DNA from: Bacillota bacterium
GTDB lineage: Bacteria; Bacillota; Desulfitobacteriia; Desulfitobacteriales; Desulfitobacteriaceae
Length of the DNA stretch: 33,076 bases
Direction: 5' to 3'
Assembly: GCA_030706025.1 (NCBI GenBank)
Contig: JAUZPJ010000004.1
Coordinates: forward strand, 1-33,076
Position numbers and translations under genes: made by a program. The notes below the pieces were generated by a model that saw only the letters and a program-made list of their open reading frames with translations, was not told where the DNA came from and did not search any database. This document shows positions 1 to 10,362 of the stretch, in pieces (position 1 is the stretch's first letter; every line of letters starts with the position of its first letter).

Positions 1-16
1 GAAGTCCATAATTGAA

Positions 17-40
17 AAGAAGCGGCGAAAGCCGCTTCTT
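17..40 (+). terminator. Stem-loop AAGAAGCGGC-GAAA-GCCGCTTCTT, probable terminator of the upstream gene
   Basis: Perfect 10-bp stem with GAAA tetraloop; only a weak U-tract follows. Confidence 0.6.
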
Positions 41-227
41 GAATTATTTGAGTAAAATATAGATTCCAAGAAAAAGTAAGTATATATTTCATGGATTTTG
101 TATTTTTCGATTGAAACCTACCTTTTTTAATAAATTTAAAGCTGGCAAAAAGGAGAACGCCTTCTTTTGTGGAATTAATATAGTTTATATTACTGGACTC
201 ATTAGGATAATTAAAAGGTTTGGGGGA

Positions 228-2609
228 TTGTCTGTGGCGAAGAGCAAGAGACGCCGCAAGTTAAATACAAAAGCGAATATGGGTATTATGTCTCTAAAAG
301 AGACGATACGTAATGAAGTGATCGGTGTTTTTGTCTTAGGAATGGCATGTTTGGGAATGGTTACACTATACTCTGACAGAAGTGGCGTGGTTGGTGGACA
401 AATTAGACATTTCTTAACAGTGTTAGCTGGGGGTGGACGGGTCTGTATACCTATAATGGTAGGCGGATGGGGTCTAATAATCATGAACAAACAGACACCT
501 CGACTGGGATCAAAGTCAGTTGGGATTCTCTTACTTTGGTTTGTATTTCTCGGCATTCTCCACCTTCAGTTACCGGGTATTGAAGCATTTTCCCAGGATG
601 ACATGCTTAACGAAGGACTCCTAGGTCATGGCGGTGGATTATTTGGTGCGGGAATTGCAATTCTGTTGAAAACCACACTTGGAATTCCTGGAAGTTATGT
701 TGTGTTAATTATGAGTGCACTTATCGGAGCTTTGCTGATTACAAATCGCTCGTTAATTCAGGGAATACAAGAAGTCAATCAGGTTGGGAAAGAATCAGGA
801 CAGTGGATGAAACACCAAATAATTGATTTTGTAGGAGTTTTGAAGGATTCAGAAGGGAACGAACCTTCTGATAAGGAATCCCCAGACCAAATGAAACTAA
901 AAACCGATTCTAAAATGAACAAGAACAAGAGTAATCTTACTCGAAATAAATTGCCCCCTCTCGATCCTGATGTGGTAGAACGACCCCTCGTCATAAAAAC
1001 GTTAGAAGATCAAAACGAACTCCCTACTGATGTTAATGCTGCAGACCTCCCACCTACAGGGCAGTTAGGTTTTGAGAAAATGAATGCTGGGATGAATTCA
1101 AATACGATTATTCCAAAGGGAAAAGTGACGAGTACTCCTATCTCTCGTCAGACCCGGCAGGATGGGAATTATCAACTTCCTCAAGTCACTTTGTTAAATA
1201 AATCGATGAAAATTAAAAATCCTAGACTTAATAAGGATTTAGCAGATAATGTGAGGATATTGGAAGAAACTTTGGGTAGTTTTGGTGTTAAAGTTAAAGT
1301 GACTCAAGTTACTCAAGGCCCCGCCATCACACGTTATGAAGCACAACCTGCCCCAGGAGTGAAAGTGAGTAAAATAACAAATCTCGCTGACGATATTGCT
1401 TTAAGTTTAGCCTCGGCTGATGTGCGGATAGAGGCGCCCATACCGGGAAAATCTGTCGTAGGGATCGAGGTGCCTAACAAAGAAGTCGCAATGGTACATT
1501 TTAGAGAAGTTCTAGAAACATCGGAATATCAGGGTACTTCAAGTAAACTAGCTCTGTGTTTAGGTAAAGACATTACAGGAACCCCAGTGATTGCTGATTT
1601 GACGAGAATGCCTCACCTTCTGATTGCAGGGGCCACTGGCTCAGGAAAATCGGTATGTATTAACACACTAATTCACAGTATATTGTTTAAAGCGCGTCCG
1701 GATGAAGTGAAGTTTTTATTGGTAGACCCTAAGATGGTTGAATTAGCCAACTATAATGGGATTCCACATTTGATTGCACCAGTAGTAACGGATTCTAGAA
1801 AGGCAGCAGGTGCCTTAAAATGGATCGTGACGGAAATGGAAACTCGTTATGAATTGTTCGCGTCTTCTGGTGTCAGGGATATCGTCCGTTACAACTTTCT
1901 TCGTTCACAAGATAAAACGGACGAGCATCCTTCATTACCGTATGTAGTGGTGATCATTGACGAGTTGGCTGATTTAATGATGGTTGCGCCCGGGGAGGTT
2001 GAGGATGCCATTTGTCGCTTGGCCCAAATGGCGAGGGCAGCAGGAATACACCTGATTGTAGCAACACAGCGCCCTTCAGTTGATGTTATTACTGGTTTGA
2101 TTAAAGCAAACATTCCTTCCCGAATTGCCTTTGCGGTTTCATCTCAAACGGATTCTAGAACTATTTTAGATATGAACGGGGCTGAGAAACTACTAGGGCG
2201 CGGGGATATGCTCTATTATCCTATGGGTGCAAGTAAGCCTTTACGTGTTCAGGGGTGCTATTTAGGGGATAAGGAAGTTGAAAATGTCGTCGAGTATTTA
2301 CAGCTTCAGGCGAAGCCTGAGTATCAAGAGATTCCCAACATGGATATTGGAAATACACAAAAAGAAGAGATGGAAGATGAACTCTTCTATCAGGCGGCAC
2401 AACTTTTTATTGAGAACGGAACAGCTTCAGTCTCTCTTATACAGCGCCGCTTGCGCATCGGATATACTCGTGCAGCCCGCTTGATGGATTTTCTCGAGGA
2501 GAAAGGGGTAGTTGGAGCATACGAAGGCTCTAAACCTCGTGAAGTTTTAATGACAAGAGGACAATTTGAACTTAAGTATGGTCATTGGACTGATGAGGTT
2601 GCGCATTAG
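228..2609 (+). CDS. spoIIIE: DNA translocase FtsK/SpoIIIE
   Basis: N-terminal TM segments, Walker A GATGSGKS, VDPKMVEL, DELADLM, C-terminal gamma-like domain (GAYEGSKPREVLM). GGGGGA SD points to a TTG (228) or GTG (234) start rather than ATG 111. Confidence 0.95.
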   Translation: MSVAKSKRRRKLNTKANMGIMSLKETIRNEVIGVFVLGMACLGMVTLYSDRSGVVGGQIRHFLTVLAGGGRVCIPIMVGGWGLIIMNKQTPRLGSKSVGILLLWFVFLGILHLQLPGIEAFSQDDMLNEGLLGHGGGLFGAGIAILLKTTLGIPGSYVVLIMSALIGALLITNRSLIQGIQEVNQVGKESGQWMKHQIIDFVGVLKDSEGNEPSDKESPDQMKLKTDSKMNKNKSNLTRNKLPPLDPDVVERPLVIKTLEDQNELPTDVNAADLPPTGQLGFEKMNAGMNSNTIIPKGKVTSTPISRQTRQDGNYQLPQVTLLNKSMKIKNPRLNKDLADNVRILEETLGSFGVKVKVTQVTQGPAITRYEAQPAPGVKVSKITNLADDIALSLASADVRIEAPIPGKSVVGIEVPNKEVAMVHFREVLETSEYQGTSSKLALCLGKDITGTPVIADLTRMPHLLIAGATGSGKSVCINTLIHSILFKARPDEVKFLLVDPKMVELANYNGIPHLIAPVVTDSRKAAGALKWIVTEMETRYELFASSGVRDIVRYNFLRSQDKTDEHPSLPYVVVIIDELADLMMVAPGEVEDAICRLAQMARAAGIHLIVATQRPSVDVITGLIKANIPSRIAFAVSSQTDSRTILDMNGAEKLLGRGDMLYYPMGASKPLRVQGCYLGDKEVENVVEYLQLQAKPEYQEIPNMDIGNTQKEEMEDELFYQAAQLFIENGTASVSLIQRRLRIGYTRAARLMDFLEEKGVVGAYEGSKPREVLMTRGQFELKYGHWTDEVAH

Positions 2610-2682
2610 TTGCATAATCCTGCGGTTAGATTTATGATAAGAAGTAAAGAATATGCCCTAGTTGGAAGGAATTACTTAAGCA

Positions 2683-3750
2683 ATGATTAAGGAAATTAAG
2701 GTAGAAGAACTCAAATCTCTAGACCATCCAATTCTTGTCGATGTACGCTCGGAAGGGGAGTTTGCTGAAGCGACGATACCAGGTTCTGTCAATCTTCCAC
2801 TTTTAGATAATGAAGAACGTGCTGAAGTTGGCACAACATATACACAATCTTCTCCCAATTTGGCTCGTGAACAGGGTTTGCGCATTATTAGTCCGAAACT
2901 TCCGGACTTGGTCAAAAAGGTGGAGCAACTTTCAAAAGAAGGCCCGCTAGTTCTTTTTTGTTGGAGAGGCGGGATGCGAAGCAAGTCTCTAGCTTCAGTA
3001 GCGGAATTAATGGGTATTCCCGTTTACCGGTTACAGGGAGGGTATAAAGCTTATCGCAATCAAGTGGTTGACTTCTTTAAAAATAGGCTTCCCTTTCAGG
3101 TTGTTGTGCTTCGCGGAAATACGGGCGTTGGAAAGACTGAACTTTTAGGACATTTACGTGCTAATGGATATCCCGCAATTGATTTAGAGAAACTTGCTAA
3201 TAATCGAGGGTCAGTATTTGGCGCCATGGGCCTAGGTGATCCACCGTCCCAGAAAAAGTTTGAAGGACTATTATATGAGGAGCTTGAATCGTTAAGTGAA
3301 TTTCCTTATATTATTGTCGAGTGTGAGAGTAAACGAATTGGAAGAGTAATGTTACCGACTAGTTTTTTCGAAGCAATGCAAGAAGGTACTCAGATCCTTC
3401 TTTATGACTCTTTGGAAAATAGAGTTCAACGTCTGTTGAAAGAATATACGGCTGTGCCCAATGCACTTCAGGAAATTGAGGTTGCCTTATTGAGATTGAT
3501 TAAAACTTTGGGGCATATTAAAGTTGGTGAATTACAATCCCTATTGCAAACCGGCCAGTTAGACCTGTTTACAAAGCGTCTACTTGTAGAGTACTACGAT
3601 AAATTATATTCTTATCCCAACGAACCGACTTCTGGATACACCTTTTATTTGAATCATGAAGAGCCTATGAAGGCTCTAAGGGAGTTGGCGTTCTATCTCG
3701 ATGAAAATGTGGCTAAACAGAGCATAGAAACAGCGATAACTGGAGTATGA
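2683..3750 (+). CDS. mnmH: tRNA 2-selenouridine synthase (rhodanese + P-loop)
   Basis: Rhodanese-like N-terminus with FCWRGGMRSKSL active-site loop; P-loop RGNTGVGKTELL. Confidence 0.93.
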   Translation: MIKEIKVEELKSLDHPILVDVRSEGEFAEATIPGSVNLPLLDNEERAEVGTTYTQSSPNLAREQGLRIISPKLPDLVKKVEQLSKEGPLVLFCWRGGMRSKSLASVAELMGIPVYRLQGGYKAYRNQVVDFFKNRLPFQVVVLRGNTGVGKTELLGHLRANGYPAIDLEKLANNRGSVFGAMGLGDPPSQKKFEGLLYEELESLSEFPYIIVECESKRIGRVMLPTSFFEAMQEGTQILLYDSLENRVQRLLKEYTAVPNALQEIEVALLRLIKTLGHIKVGELQSLLQTGQLDLFTKRLLVEYYDKLYSYPNEPTSGYTFYLNHEEPMKALRELAFYLDENVAKQSIETAITGV

Positions 3751-4009
3751 GATTCATCAAGTAACCACTTTAATGGGAGCTGTGGCTACACCCCTTGGAA
3801 TGCTAGTGCCGTAAAAAATTAGGTGTGGTTGTTGACTTTTTAGGAGATACTTTATTTATTACACATTGCCAACCTTTTAAATTATTGAACACCTTGATGT
3901 TTTTTATTTACGATTGTTTCTTAAGAGTTTTTAATTTTATTATTTAAGATCCGTTATGAGTTTTCATCCTTTGATTGGGTTTATAAGTAAGTATAAGGGG
4001 GTCGTTACA

Positions 4010-4783
4010 ATGGCAGGAGAAGGGCAAATGCTCCGGGCCGCACGTGAAGAAAAACAATGGAGCTTAGCGTATACTGAAGAAATAACGAAGATTCGCGTTC
4101 GCTATATTCAGGCCCTAGAGGCGGAAGAGTACAGAATACTTCCTGGAACAACTTATGCTAAGGGGTATTTGCGAACTTATTCTAAGCATTTGGGCTTAAA
4201 TCCGGATGAAATAATTGCACTCTATAATCCTTCGTCAAAACCGGAGACTGGAACACTTCAAATACCTCAAAAACCAATGATGAAATCCCTTCCATTGTGG
4301 GTTAGACCTGTGAAAGTGGGGATTATGGCGGCAGTGGCAATTGGGTTAGTTTTTGGGATCTCACATTGGACCAAACCCGGTGAAAAGATTGCGGAAACAC
4401 CTTATACTGCTCCCTTGCCAAGCGCACCTAAAACAGAGGCGTCTACACCCGGAACGAGTGCTTCAGCCCCAAGTGTTCCTGCTTCACAAAGTTCTCCCCC
4501 AAATGTTGTAGCGGCTACTCAAGATGGCATAGCTGCACAACTTGTTTTCAATCAACCCTGTTGGATTGTAGTTCAGGTTGACGGTAAGCCTTCGTTTCAG
4601 GGAACGTTTGCATCAGGAACTACTAAACAGGTTAAAGGAGCAAGTAAAATAGAACTTGTCACGGTTGGAAATGCTGGAGGTATTTCTGTCACATTGAATG
4701 GCAAAGCTTTGCCAGCCTTAGGGAAATCAGGAGAAGTACTACACAATGTTGTCTTAACTCCAGACATGTTGAAATCACTATAA
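4010..4783 (+). CDS. rodZ: RodZ-like protein: cytoplasmic HTH, one TM, extracytoplasmic DUF4115-like domain
   Basis: N-terminal [47 protein letters not shown], Ser/Pro-rich linker, C-terminal [17 protein letters not shown] favours ATG 4010 over 3956. Confidence 0.85.
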   Translation: MAGEGQMLRAAREEKQWSLAYTEEITKIRVRYIQALEAEEYRILPGTTYAKGYLRTYSKHLGLNPDEIIALYNPSSKPETGTLQIPQKPMMKSLPLWVRPVKVGIMAAVAIGLVFGISHWTKPGEKIAETPYTAPLPSAPKTEASTPGTSASAPSVPASQSSPPNVVAATQDGIAAQLVFNQPCWIVVQVDGKPSFQGTFASGTTKQVKGASKIELVTVGNAGGISVTLNGKALPALGKSGEVLHNVVLTPDMLKSL

Positions 4784-4802
4784 GCGAAAAGGAGCGTTTG
4801 TT

Positions 4803-5294
4803 TTGGCTAAAGATTCTTCATTTGATATTGTTTCTAAGGTAGATATGCCTGAGGTAACAAATGCAGTTCAGCAGGCCCAGAAAGAGCTCGTGCAACGATT
4901 CGACTTCAAGAACAGTAAATCATCGATTAAGCTTGAAGAGGATAAGATTGTTCTCATTTCAGATGATGATTTTAAGTTAACTAATGTTGTAGACATTCTA
5001 GAGAGTAAATTGGTCAAGAGAGGTATTTCCTTGCGAGCTTTGGAATACGGGAAGTCTCAAGCAGCTGCAGGGGACACTGTTCGCCAAGAGGTAAAGTTAG
5101 TACAGGGGATTGTGCAGGAAAAGTCAAAGCTAATTAACAAGGTGCTTAAGGAGAGTAAATTAAAAGTGTCTAGTTCAATACAGGGCGACGAGATCCGAGT
5201 GACTGGTAAGAATAAAGATGACTTGCAAGCAGCCATTGCCTTATTGCGAAAAGAGGATTTTGGCATCGAACTACAGTTTATCAACTTTCGATAA
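4803..5294 (+). CDS. yajQ: YajQ family nucleotide-binding protein
   Basis: [19 protein letters not shown]-terminus and whole-length family look; TTG start with AAAAGGAGCG SD. Confidence 0.93.
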   Translation: MAKDSSFDIVSKVDMPEVTNAVQQAQKELVQRFDFKNSKSSIKLEEDKIVLISDDDFKLTNVVDILESKLVKRGISLRALEYGKSQAAAGDTVRQEVKLVQGIVQEKSKLINKVLKESKLKVSSSIQGDEIRVTGKNKDDLQAAIALLRKEDFGIELQFINFR

Positions 5295-5320
5295 AAGAGG
5301 GGTTGCCCCTCTTTTATCTT
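5291..5320 (+). terminator. Rho-independent terminator after yajQ
   Basis: ATAAAAGAGGGG-TTG-CCCCTCTTTTAT perfect 12-bp stem, then T-rich. Confidence 0.85.
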
Positions 5321-5363
5321 TTATCTAAATGAAGAGCGTGGGTCATAGCAGAAAGGTGAGAAT

Positions 5364-7406
5364 ATGCGCATACGGAACTTTTTACCAATGAATCGAATGG
5401 AAATGGAGGCTATTGGATGGGATGAACTGGATTTTCTCTTAATCACAGGGGATGCCTACGTGGATCATCCCAGTTTCGGGATTGCTATAATTGCACGTAT
5501 TTTGGAAAAGAGTGGTTTCCATGTGGGGATTTTGGCCCAGCCTGACTGGAAAAGTCTCCAAGAATTTCGATTGATGGGGAAACCCCGCTTGGCTTGTTTA
5601 ATTACTGGGGGCAATATCGATTCAATGGTTAATCATTATACGGCTGCTAAAAAGAAACGGCATAAGGATGCATATTCTCCTGGGGGAAAGTCGGGGCTTC
5701 GTCCAGATCGAACAACCGTTGTTTATTCAAATCGGGTGAGAGAAGCGCTTCCCGGTGTTCCTGTCATTATAGGGGGAATTGAGGCTTCTTTAAGACGTTT
5801 TGCGCATTATGACTATTGGAGTAATGAAGTTAGACGATCCATTCTATTGGATAGTCAAGCAGATTTATTAGTCTTTGGGATGGGTGAAAAATCGATTGTG
5901 GAGGTCGCCGAACGTTTAAATAATGGGGAGAAAATAGATCAGATAACGGATGTGAGGGGAACGATGGTACCTTTGTCTGGGAATATTGTGCCGCAAGATA
6001 CCTTAGTTCTTCCAACTTTCAATGATGTCGTATCTGATAAAAGAAAATATGCTGAAGCTTTTTGGGTGCAATATAATCAACAGGACCCTTTTCGAGGGAA
6101 ACCAATGTATCAATCCCATGGTCGCAAAGGGGTTCTACAAAACCAGCCTTCGCTTCCCTTGACCCAAGCTGAAATGGATGCCGTCTATGCCCTACCTTTT
6201 ATGGGAACGTATCATCCGTCTTATGAAAATCAAGGAGGAGTCCCAGCAATTGAAGAAGTCGAGTTTAGCTTAACCAGTGTCAGAGGATGTTATGGTTCAT
6301 GCTCTTTTTGTGCATTGACATTTCATCAGGGACGTATCGTTCAGGGACGAAGTGCCGAATCAATTCTTCGGGAAGCTGAACAGATGACCTGGAAATCCCG
6401 TTTTAAAGGATATATCCATGATGTGGGTGGACCGACCGCTAACTTTCGCCGCCCTGCTTGTAAAGCTCAATTAACTAGGGGAGCTTGTTCACATCGGCAA
6501 TGCCTGTTTCCGGAACCATGTGATAAGTTAGAGAATGATCACGAGGAATATTTAGACCTCTTGCGCCGTCTTCGTGGTTTACCTAAGGTAAAGAAGGTGT
6601 TTGTCCGTTCCGGTATTCGTTATGACGCAGTCTTAGCCGATCGGAATTCGAGATTTGTTCGTGAACTTTGTGAACATCATGTCAGCGGACAATTAAAAGT
6701 CGCACCAGAGCATGTGAGTGATGAAGTTCTGCGCCGTATGGGAAAGCCCGGAAAGGCAGTGTATGAGAAATTTGTAAAATTGTTTCATGCGGCAAACGAA
6801 GAACTTGGGAAAAAGCAATACCTTGTCCCCTATTTGATGTCTTCTCATCCGGGAAGTACCATAAAAGAGGCTGTAGAATTAGCCGAATATGTTCGCGACA
6901 TGGGTGTCAATCCGGAACAGGTCCAGGATTTTATCCCCACACCGGGAACCCTCTCGACTTGTATGTATTATACTGGATTAGATCCCCATACAATGGAACC
7001 AGTTTATATTCCGCGAAGTCTGCATGAAAAGGCTATGCAGAGGGCTTTGATTCAGTATCGGAATCCTAAAAACTATAGATTGGTTTTAGAAGCATTACAC
7101 TTAGCCCATCGTGAAGATTTGATTGGGTTCGGTTCTAAATGTCTCATTCGACCCCAAAAGTCTTTTCGGGCGGAGCTGCAAGAAGAAAGTAAGCAAGGCA
7201 AAGGACGCCCTAGACGCTCGGGCATGAAGAGCAAGGGTTCAATGAATAAACCGTCTAATCGTATAAGTGATCCAAGGAGTCCGGAAAAATCGAGCAAAGG
7301 TGCGCCGAGTAAAGTGGGGCGATTCGTTGATACACGAAGCAAAGAGACGAAAATTGATGGTGTTCATCGTCCCAACGTGCATAAAACAGAAAAGCGGCGC
7401 AAGTAG
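5364..7406 (+). CDS. ygiQ: YgiQ family radical SAM protein
   Basis: [18 protein letters not shown] CxxxCxxC motif, [25 protein letters not shown]; basic C-terminal tail. Confidence 0.92.
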   Translation: MRIRNFLPMNRMEMEAIGWDELDFLLITGDAYVDHPSFGIAIIARILEKSGFHVGILAQPDWKSLQEFRLMGKPRLACLITGGNIDSMVNHYTAAKKKRHKDAYSPGGKSGLRPDRTTVVYSNRVREALPGVPVIIGGIEASLRRFAHYDYWSNEVRRSILLDSQADLLVFGMGEKSIVEVAERLNNGEKIDQITDVRGTMVPLSGNIVPQDTLVLPTFNDVVSDKRKYAEAFWVQYNQQDPFRGKPMYQSHGRKGVLQNQPSLPLTQAEMDAVYALPFMGTYHPSYENQGGVPAIEEVEFSLTSVRGCYGSCSFCALTFHQGRIVQGRSAESILREAEQMTWKSRFKGYIHDVGGPTANFRRPACKAQLTRGACSHRQCLFPEPCDKLENDHEEYLDLLRRLRGLPKVKKVFVRSGIRYDAVLADRNSRFVRELCEHHVSGQLKVAPEHVSDEVLRRMGKPGKAVYEKFVKLFHAANEELGKKQYLVPYLMSSHPGSTIKEAVELAEYVRDMGVNPEQVQDFIPTPGTLSTCMYYTGLDPHTMEPVYIPRSLHEKAMQRALIQYRNPKNYRLVLEALHLAHREDLIGFGSKCLIRPQKSFRAELQEESKQGKGRPRRSGMKSKGSMNKPSNRISDPRSPEKSSKGAPSKVGRFVDTRSKETKIDGVHRPNVHKTEKRRK

Positions 7407-7437
7407 GTATATACCTACTTGCACCACTTTTTAAGTC
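7399..7437. terminator. Palindromic bidirectional terminator between convergent genes
   Basis: GCAAGTAGGTAT/ATACCTACTTGC, perfect 24-nt palindrome overlapping the ygiQ stop codon; CTTTTT follows on +. Confidence 0.65.
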
Positions 7438-8045
7438 CAGTCTCCAAATTCATCGATTAGTGTTTCTTCCACCTCTTCAAGGATAACATGTCCTATTTCT
7501 TTAAGGTGTCCATCGTTTGACCATTCGATAAAATCTTCGTAGGTTAATTGTGGTTGCTCATAGTAAAATTTATGAAAAGAGAACCATGTTCCATCTGTAT
7601 GCGTCTCTGGCTCGTAATTTAAGAGGTAGTATTCGTCGTCTTCAAGTGTACTCCGAAAGAAAATGGCCTGACCGGGTACAATCAGAACAACATGGGCATC
7701 TGCATATTCTCGGTTTGAAAATTGAAGAGTAAACGCCTGTAAAAGGGACTGGTTGCTTGTCAGTTTAAATGGGTCCATCGACGAAGGCGCCTGGTGAGTT
7801 TCCCAGGTATATACAGCTTCCGTTGAAAGAGATTCTTCCATCTGTTCTGCAATAACTTCAAGACGGCGCGAAACAATTGAGGGTAGAGTATATTCAGTGC
7901 AGTTAGTGGAACGACAGTTATAAACAGGGACTTTATCAATATATCCGACGCCATGGTTTAAATCAATAGGAATAGTTCGCGTTGTCAAATAACCAATATC
8001 GCCACATCCACACGTATCAATAGGTTCTATGGTCTGATCAAACAC
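7431..8045 (-). CDS. Hypothetical protein with Cys-rich N-terminus (possibly YgiT/MqsA-type zinc-finger-like)
   Basis: Long ORF, GTG start with GAGGTGA SD; CGC...VPVYNCRSTNC pattern. Confidence 0.75.
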   Translation of the reverse strand: MFDQTIEPIDTCGCGDIGYLTTRTIPIDLNHGVGYIDKVPVYNCRSTNCTEYTLPSIVSRRLEVIAEQMEESLSTEAVYTWETHQAPSSMDPFKLTSNQSLLQAFTLQFSNREYADAHVVLIVPGQAIFFRSTLEDDEYYLLNYEPETHTDGTWFSFHKFYYEQPQLTYEDFIEWSNDGHLKEIGHVILEEVEETLIDEFGDWT

Positions 8046-8189
8046 TTATGTCACCTCACTAAAATATAGTTAGGAATTAATTCGACAAAGATTTTATTAA
8101 TTCCTTGTAGCCTCACTTACTATTTGTTGCCATTTAACATTTACTTTACACTGAGTGATTGGCTTTCGAGACTTTTTAGATTAATATTT

Positions 8190-8218
8190 TTGACCTTGTG
8201 GAAGTGTTGGTTTATACT
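8190..8218 (+). promoter_or_regulatory. Sigma-A type promoter upstream of rimO
   Basis: TTGACC (8190-8195), 17-bp spacer, TATACT (8213-8218). Confidence 0.65.
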
Positions 8219-8251
8219 AGAAAAGGTAAACCAATGATATGAGGTGTAGTA

Positions 8252-9583
8252 TTGACAAAGAGAGTTGCTGTAGTCACACTGGGATGTCCTAAGAACCAAG
8301 TAGACAGTGAAGTAATGGCGGGATTGCTTGCCCAAGATTATATTCTTACCATAAATCCCGAAGATGCAAATATTATAGTAGTAAATACCTGTACGTTTAT
8401 TCAATCGGCAAAGGAAGAAGCGATTGACACTATTTTTGAAATGGCAAAATTTAAGGAAGTGGGTACTTGTCAAACCCTAATTGCCACAGGGTGTTTAGCG
8501 CAACGATACGGGGCCGAATTAATGCAAGAAATACCCGAATTAGATGGCGTACTTGGAACGGGTAATATAAATGAAGTCACTGAAATTATCCAAGCAGCTG
8601 AAAGTAAGCGAACTACCCTTATCAAACCCGGTGTACCAGATTTTCTTCATGACGAACTAATGCCTCGTAAGCGATCCACACCTAACTATCTAGCTTATGT
8701 TAAAGTTGCTGAGGGCTGCGATAACTACTGTACTTATTGTGTCATTCCGTATGTGCGCGGACATTTTAGGAGTCGCTCAGAGGAATCCGTTTTGCGCGAA
8801 GTTCAAGAAATGGCTAATCAAGGGGTTAAGGAAATCATGATTATGGCTCAAGATACCACGCGCTTTGGTTTTGACTCTGAGGGCGAACTCCGTCTCCCCC
8901 AGCTGATTCATAAGCTGGCCCTTATTAAGGGAATTGAATGGATTCGGTTAATGTATTGTTACCCCGAGCGTTTTACTGACGAATTGATTGAAACTATGCG
9001 TCAGGAACCTAAAGTATGTAGGTATATCGATTTACCTTTGCAACATGCTGATAATAAAATCCTTAAAGAAATGAATCGAAGGGGCACAATAGAGCAAGCG
9101 GAAGTGCTTATTGGAAAATTACGCGGCGCTATGCCGGATATTACTCTACGAACGACCATGATCACGGGTTTTCCTGGGGAAACTGAAGAAGAATTTCAAA
9201 CAATGGTTGATTTTGTTCAACGCGTCAAGTTTGATCGGTTAGGGGTATTTGCGTACTCCCAAGAGGAAAATACGCCTGCTGGACAAAGAGAGGATCAAGT
9301 TCCGCTAGAAATAAGGGAACAGCGCAGAGAACGTATTATGCAGATCCAACAGGATATTTCTTTGTCAAGGCTACAAAGATGGGTCGGACGTATTGTAACA
9401 GTGCTGTTGGAACAGGAACTACCGGACGGCCGTTGGATGGGTCGAACCGAAGGGGACGCTCCCGAAATTGATGGTCAGGTCTATATCACAAATGGTAATA
9501 CTTCACTTCATGTAGGCGACATGGTCAAAGTTCACATCCTTGAGGCTGATAGCTACGATTTAATAGGAGAGGTTGTTTCGTGA
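8252..9583 (+). CDS. rimO: Ribosomal protein S12 methylthiotransferase RimO
   Basis: VTLGCPKNQVDSE, radical SAM EGCDNYCTYCVIP, C-terminal TRAM-like domain; TTG start. Confidence 0.95.
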   Translation: MTKRVAVVTLGCPKNQVDSEVMAGLLAQDYILTINPEDANIIVVNTCTFIQSAKEEAIDTIFEMAKFKEVGTCQTLIATGCLAQRYGAELMQEIPELDGVLGTGNINEVTEIIQAAESKRTTLIKPGVPDFLHDELMPRKRSTPNYLAYVKVAEGCDNYCTYCVIPYVRGHFRSRSEESVLREVQEMANQGVKEIMIMAQDTTRFGFDSEGELRLPQLIHKLALIKGIEWIRLMYCYPERFTDELIETMRQEPKVCRYIDLPLQHADNKILKEMNRRGTIEQAEVLIGKLRGAMPDITLRTTMITGFPGETEEEFQTMVDFVQRVKFDRLGVFAYSQEENTPAGQREDQVPLEIREQRRERIMQIQQDISLSRLQRWVGRIVTVLLEQELPDGRWMGRTEGDAPEIDGQVYITNGNTSLHVGDMVKVHILEADSYDLIGEVVS

Positions 9584-10137
9584 ATTTACCTAATCGTTTA
9601 ACGTTAGCACGGATCATTTTAATACCAGTGTTTATGGCCTTTTTACTGCTGCAAGTCCCCAAAGGTCATACGCTTTTTCCCCATCAAGACGTCGTGGCTG
9701 CAATAATCTTTATATTAGCCTCCGCTACAGATGGCCTAGACGGATACATTGCACGTAAACGTCATCAAGTAACAAACTTAGGTAAATTTATGGATCCTTT
9801 AGCTGACAAACTATTGGTCTCGGCAGCACTAATTTCATTGGTCGAACTTGGAGAAGTGAACGCGTGGGTTGCATGGGTCATCCTAGCTCGAGAGTTTGCA
9901 GTGACAGGACTTCGAGCGATAGCTGCTGTGGACAGGGTCGTAATTAGTGCGAGTAAACTAGGGAAGCTTAAGACTATTACCCAAGTAGTTGCGATTTCTG
10001 CGATATTACTTCATGATTGGCCCCTTTCGCTGATAGGAATACACATAGGTCAGCCTCTTTTATACCTTGCGTTAGTTTTTACAGTTATTTCTGGTTTGGA
10101 CTATTTGGTTAAGGCTCGTAAGTTATTGCACAAATAG
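9580..10137 (+). CDS. pgsA: CDP-diacylglycerol--glycerol-3-phosphate 3-phosphatidyltransferase
   Basis: NLPNRLTLARI..., CDP-alcohol motif SATDGLDGYIARKRHQVTNLGKFMDPLADK; GTGA overlap with rimO stop. Confidence 0.95.
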   Translation: MNLPNRLTLARIILIPVFMAFLLLQVPKGHTLFPHQDVVAAIIFILASATDGLDGYIARKRHQVTNLGKFMDPLADKLLVSAALISLVELGEVNAWVAWVILAREFAVTGLRAIAAVDRVVISASKLGKLKTITQVVAISAILLHDWPLSLIGIHIGQPLLYLALVFTVISGLDYLVKARKLLHK

Positions 10138-10218
10138 GTTATGTTTTTCGATTAATTTTAAGGAGTGTAAGCTTATAATTAGTGAGTTGAACTTAATAAG
10201 AAACGGTCTCTTAAATTT

Positions 10219-10271
10219 CAAAGGGGACGGATTTTGTGTATAAGATGATACAAGATCCGTTCCTCTTTTTT
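10219..10271 (+). terminator. Probable terminator downstream of pgsA
   Basis: AAAGGGGACGGAT ... ATCCGTTCCTCTTTTTT imperfect inverted repeat with T-run. Confidence 0.6.
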
Positions 10272-10362
10272 GTTGATGGGTAAAACTTACATTTATTTGT
10301 TGATATACTGCGTGCTATAATGTCGATATAGCAAAAGTACGGTAGATGGAGGAATACACACA

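Noticed and set aside
185-556. Antisense and out-of-frame ORFs in the supplied track (for example 185-556 -, 1889-2113 -, 12870-13271 -, 11752-12060 +, 16937-17167 +, 22406-22768 -)
   Set aside because: They lie fully within well-supported CDSs, lack good SD sequences and have unnatural composition; shadow ORFs.
3751-4009. Possible structured element or gene remnant between mnmH and rodZ (weak CTACACC/GGTGTGG pairing, MGAVATPLGMLVP frame)
   Set aside because: Pairing short and frame only 13 codons; not enough support.
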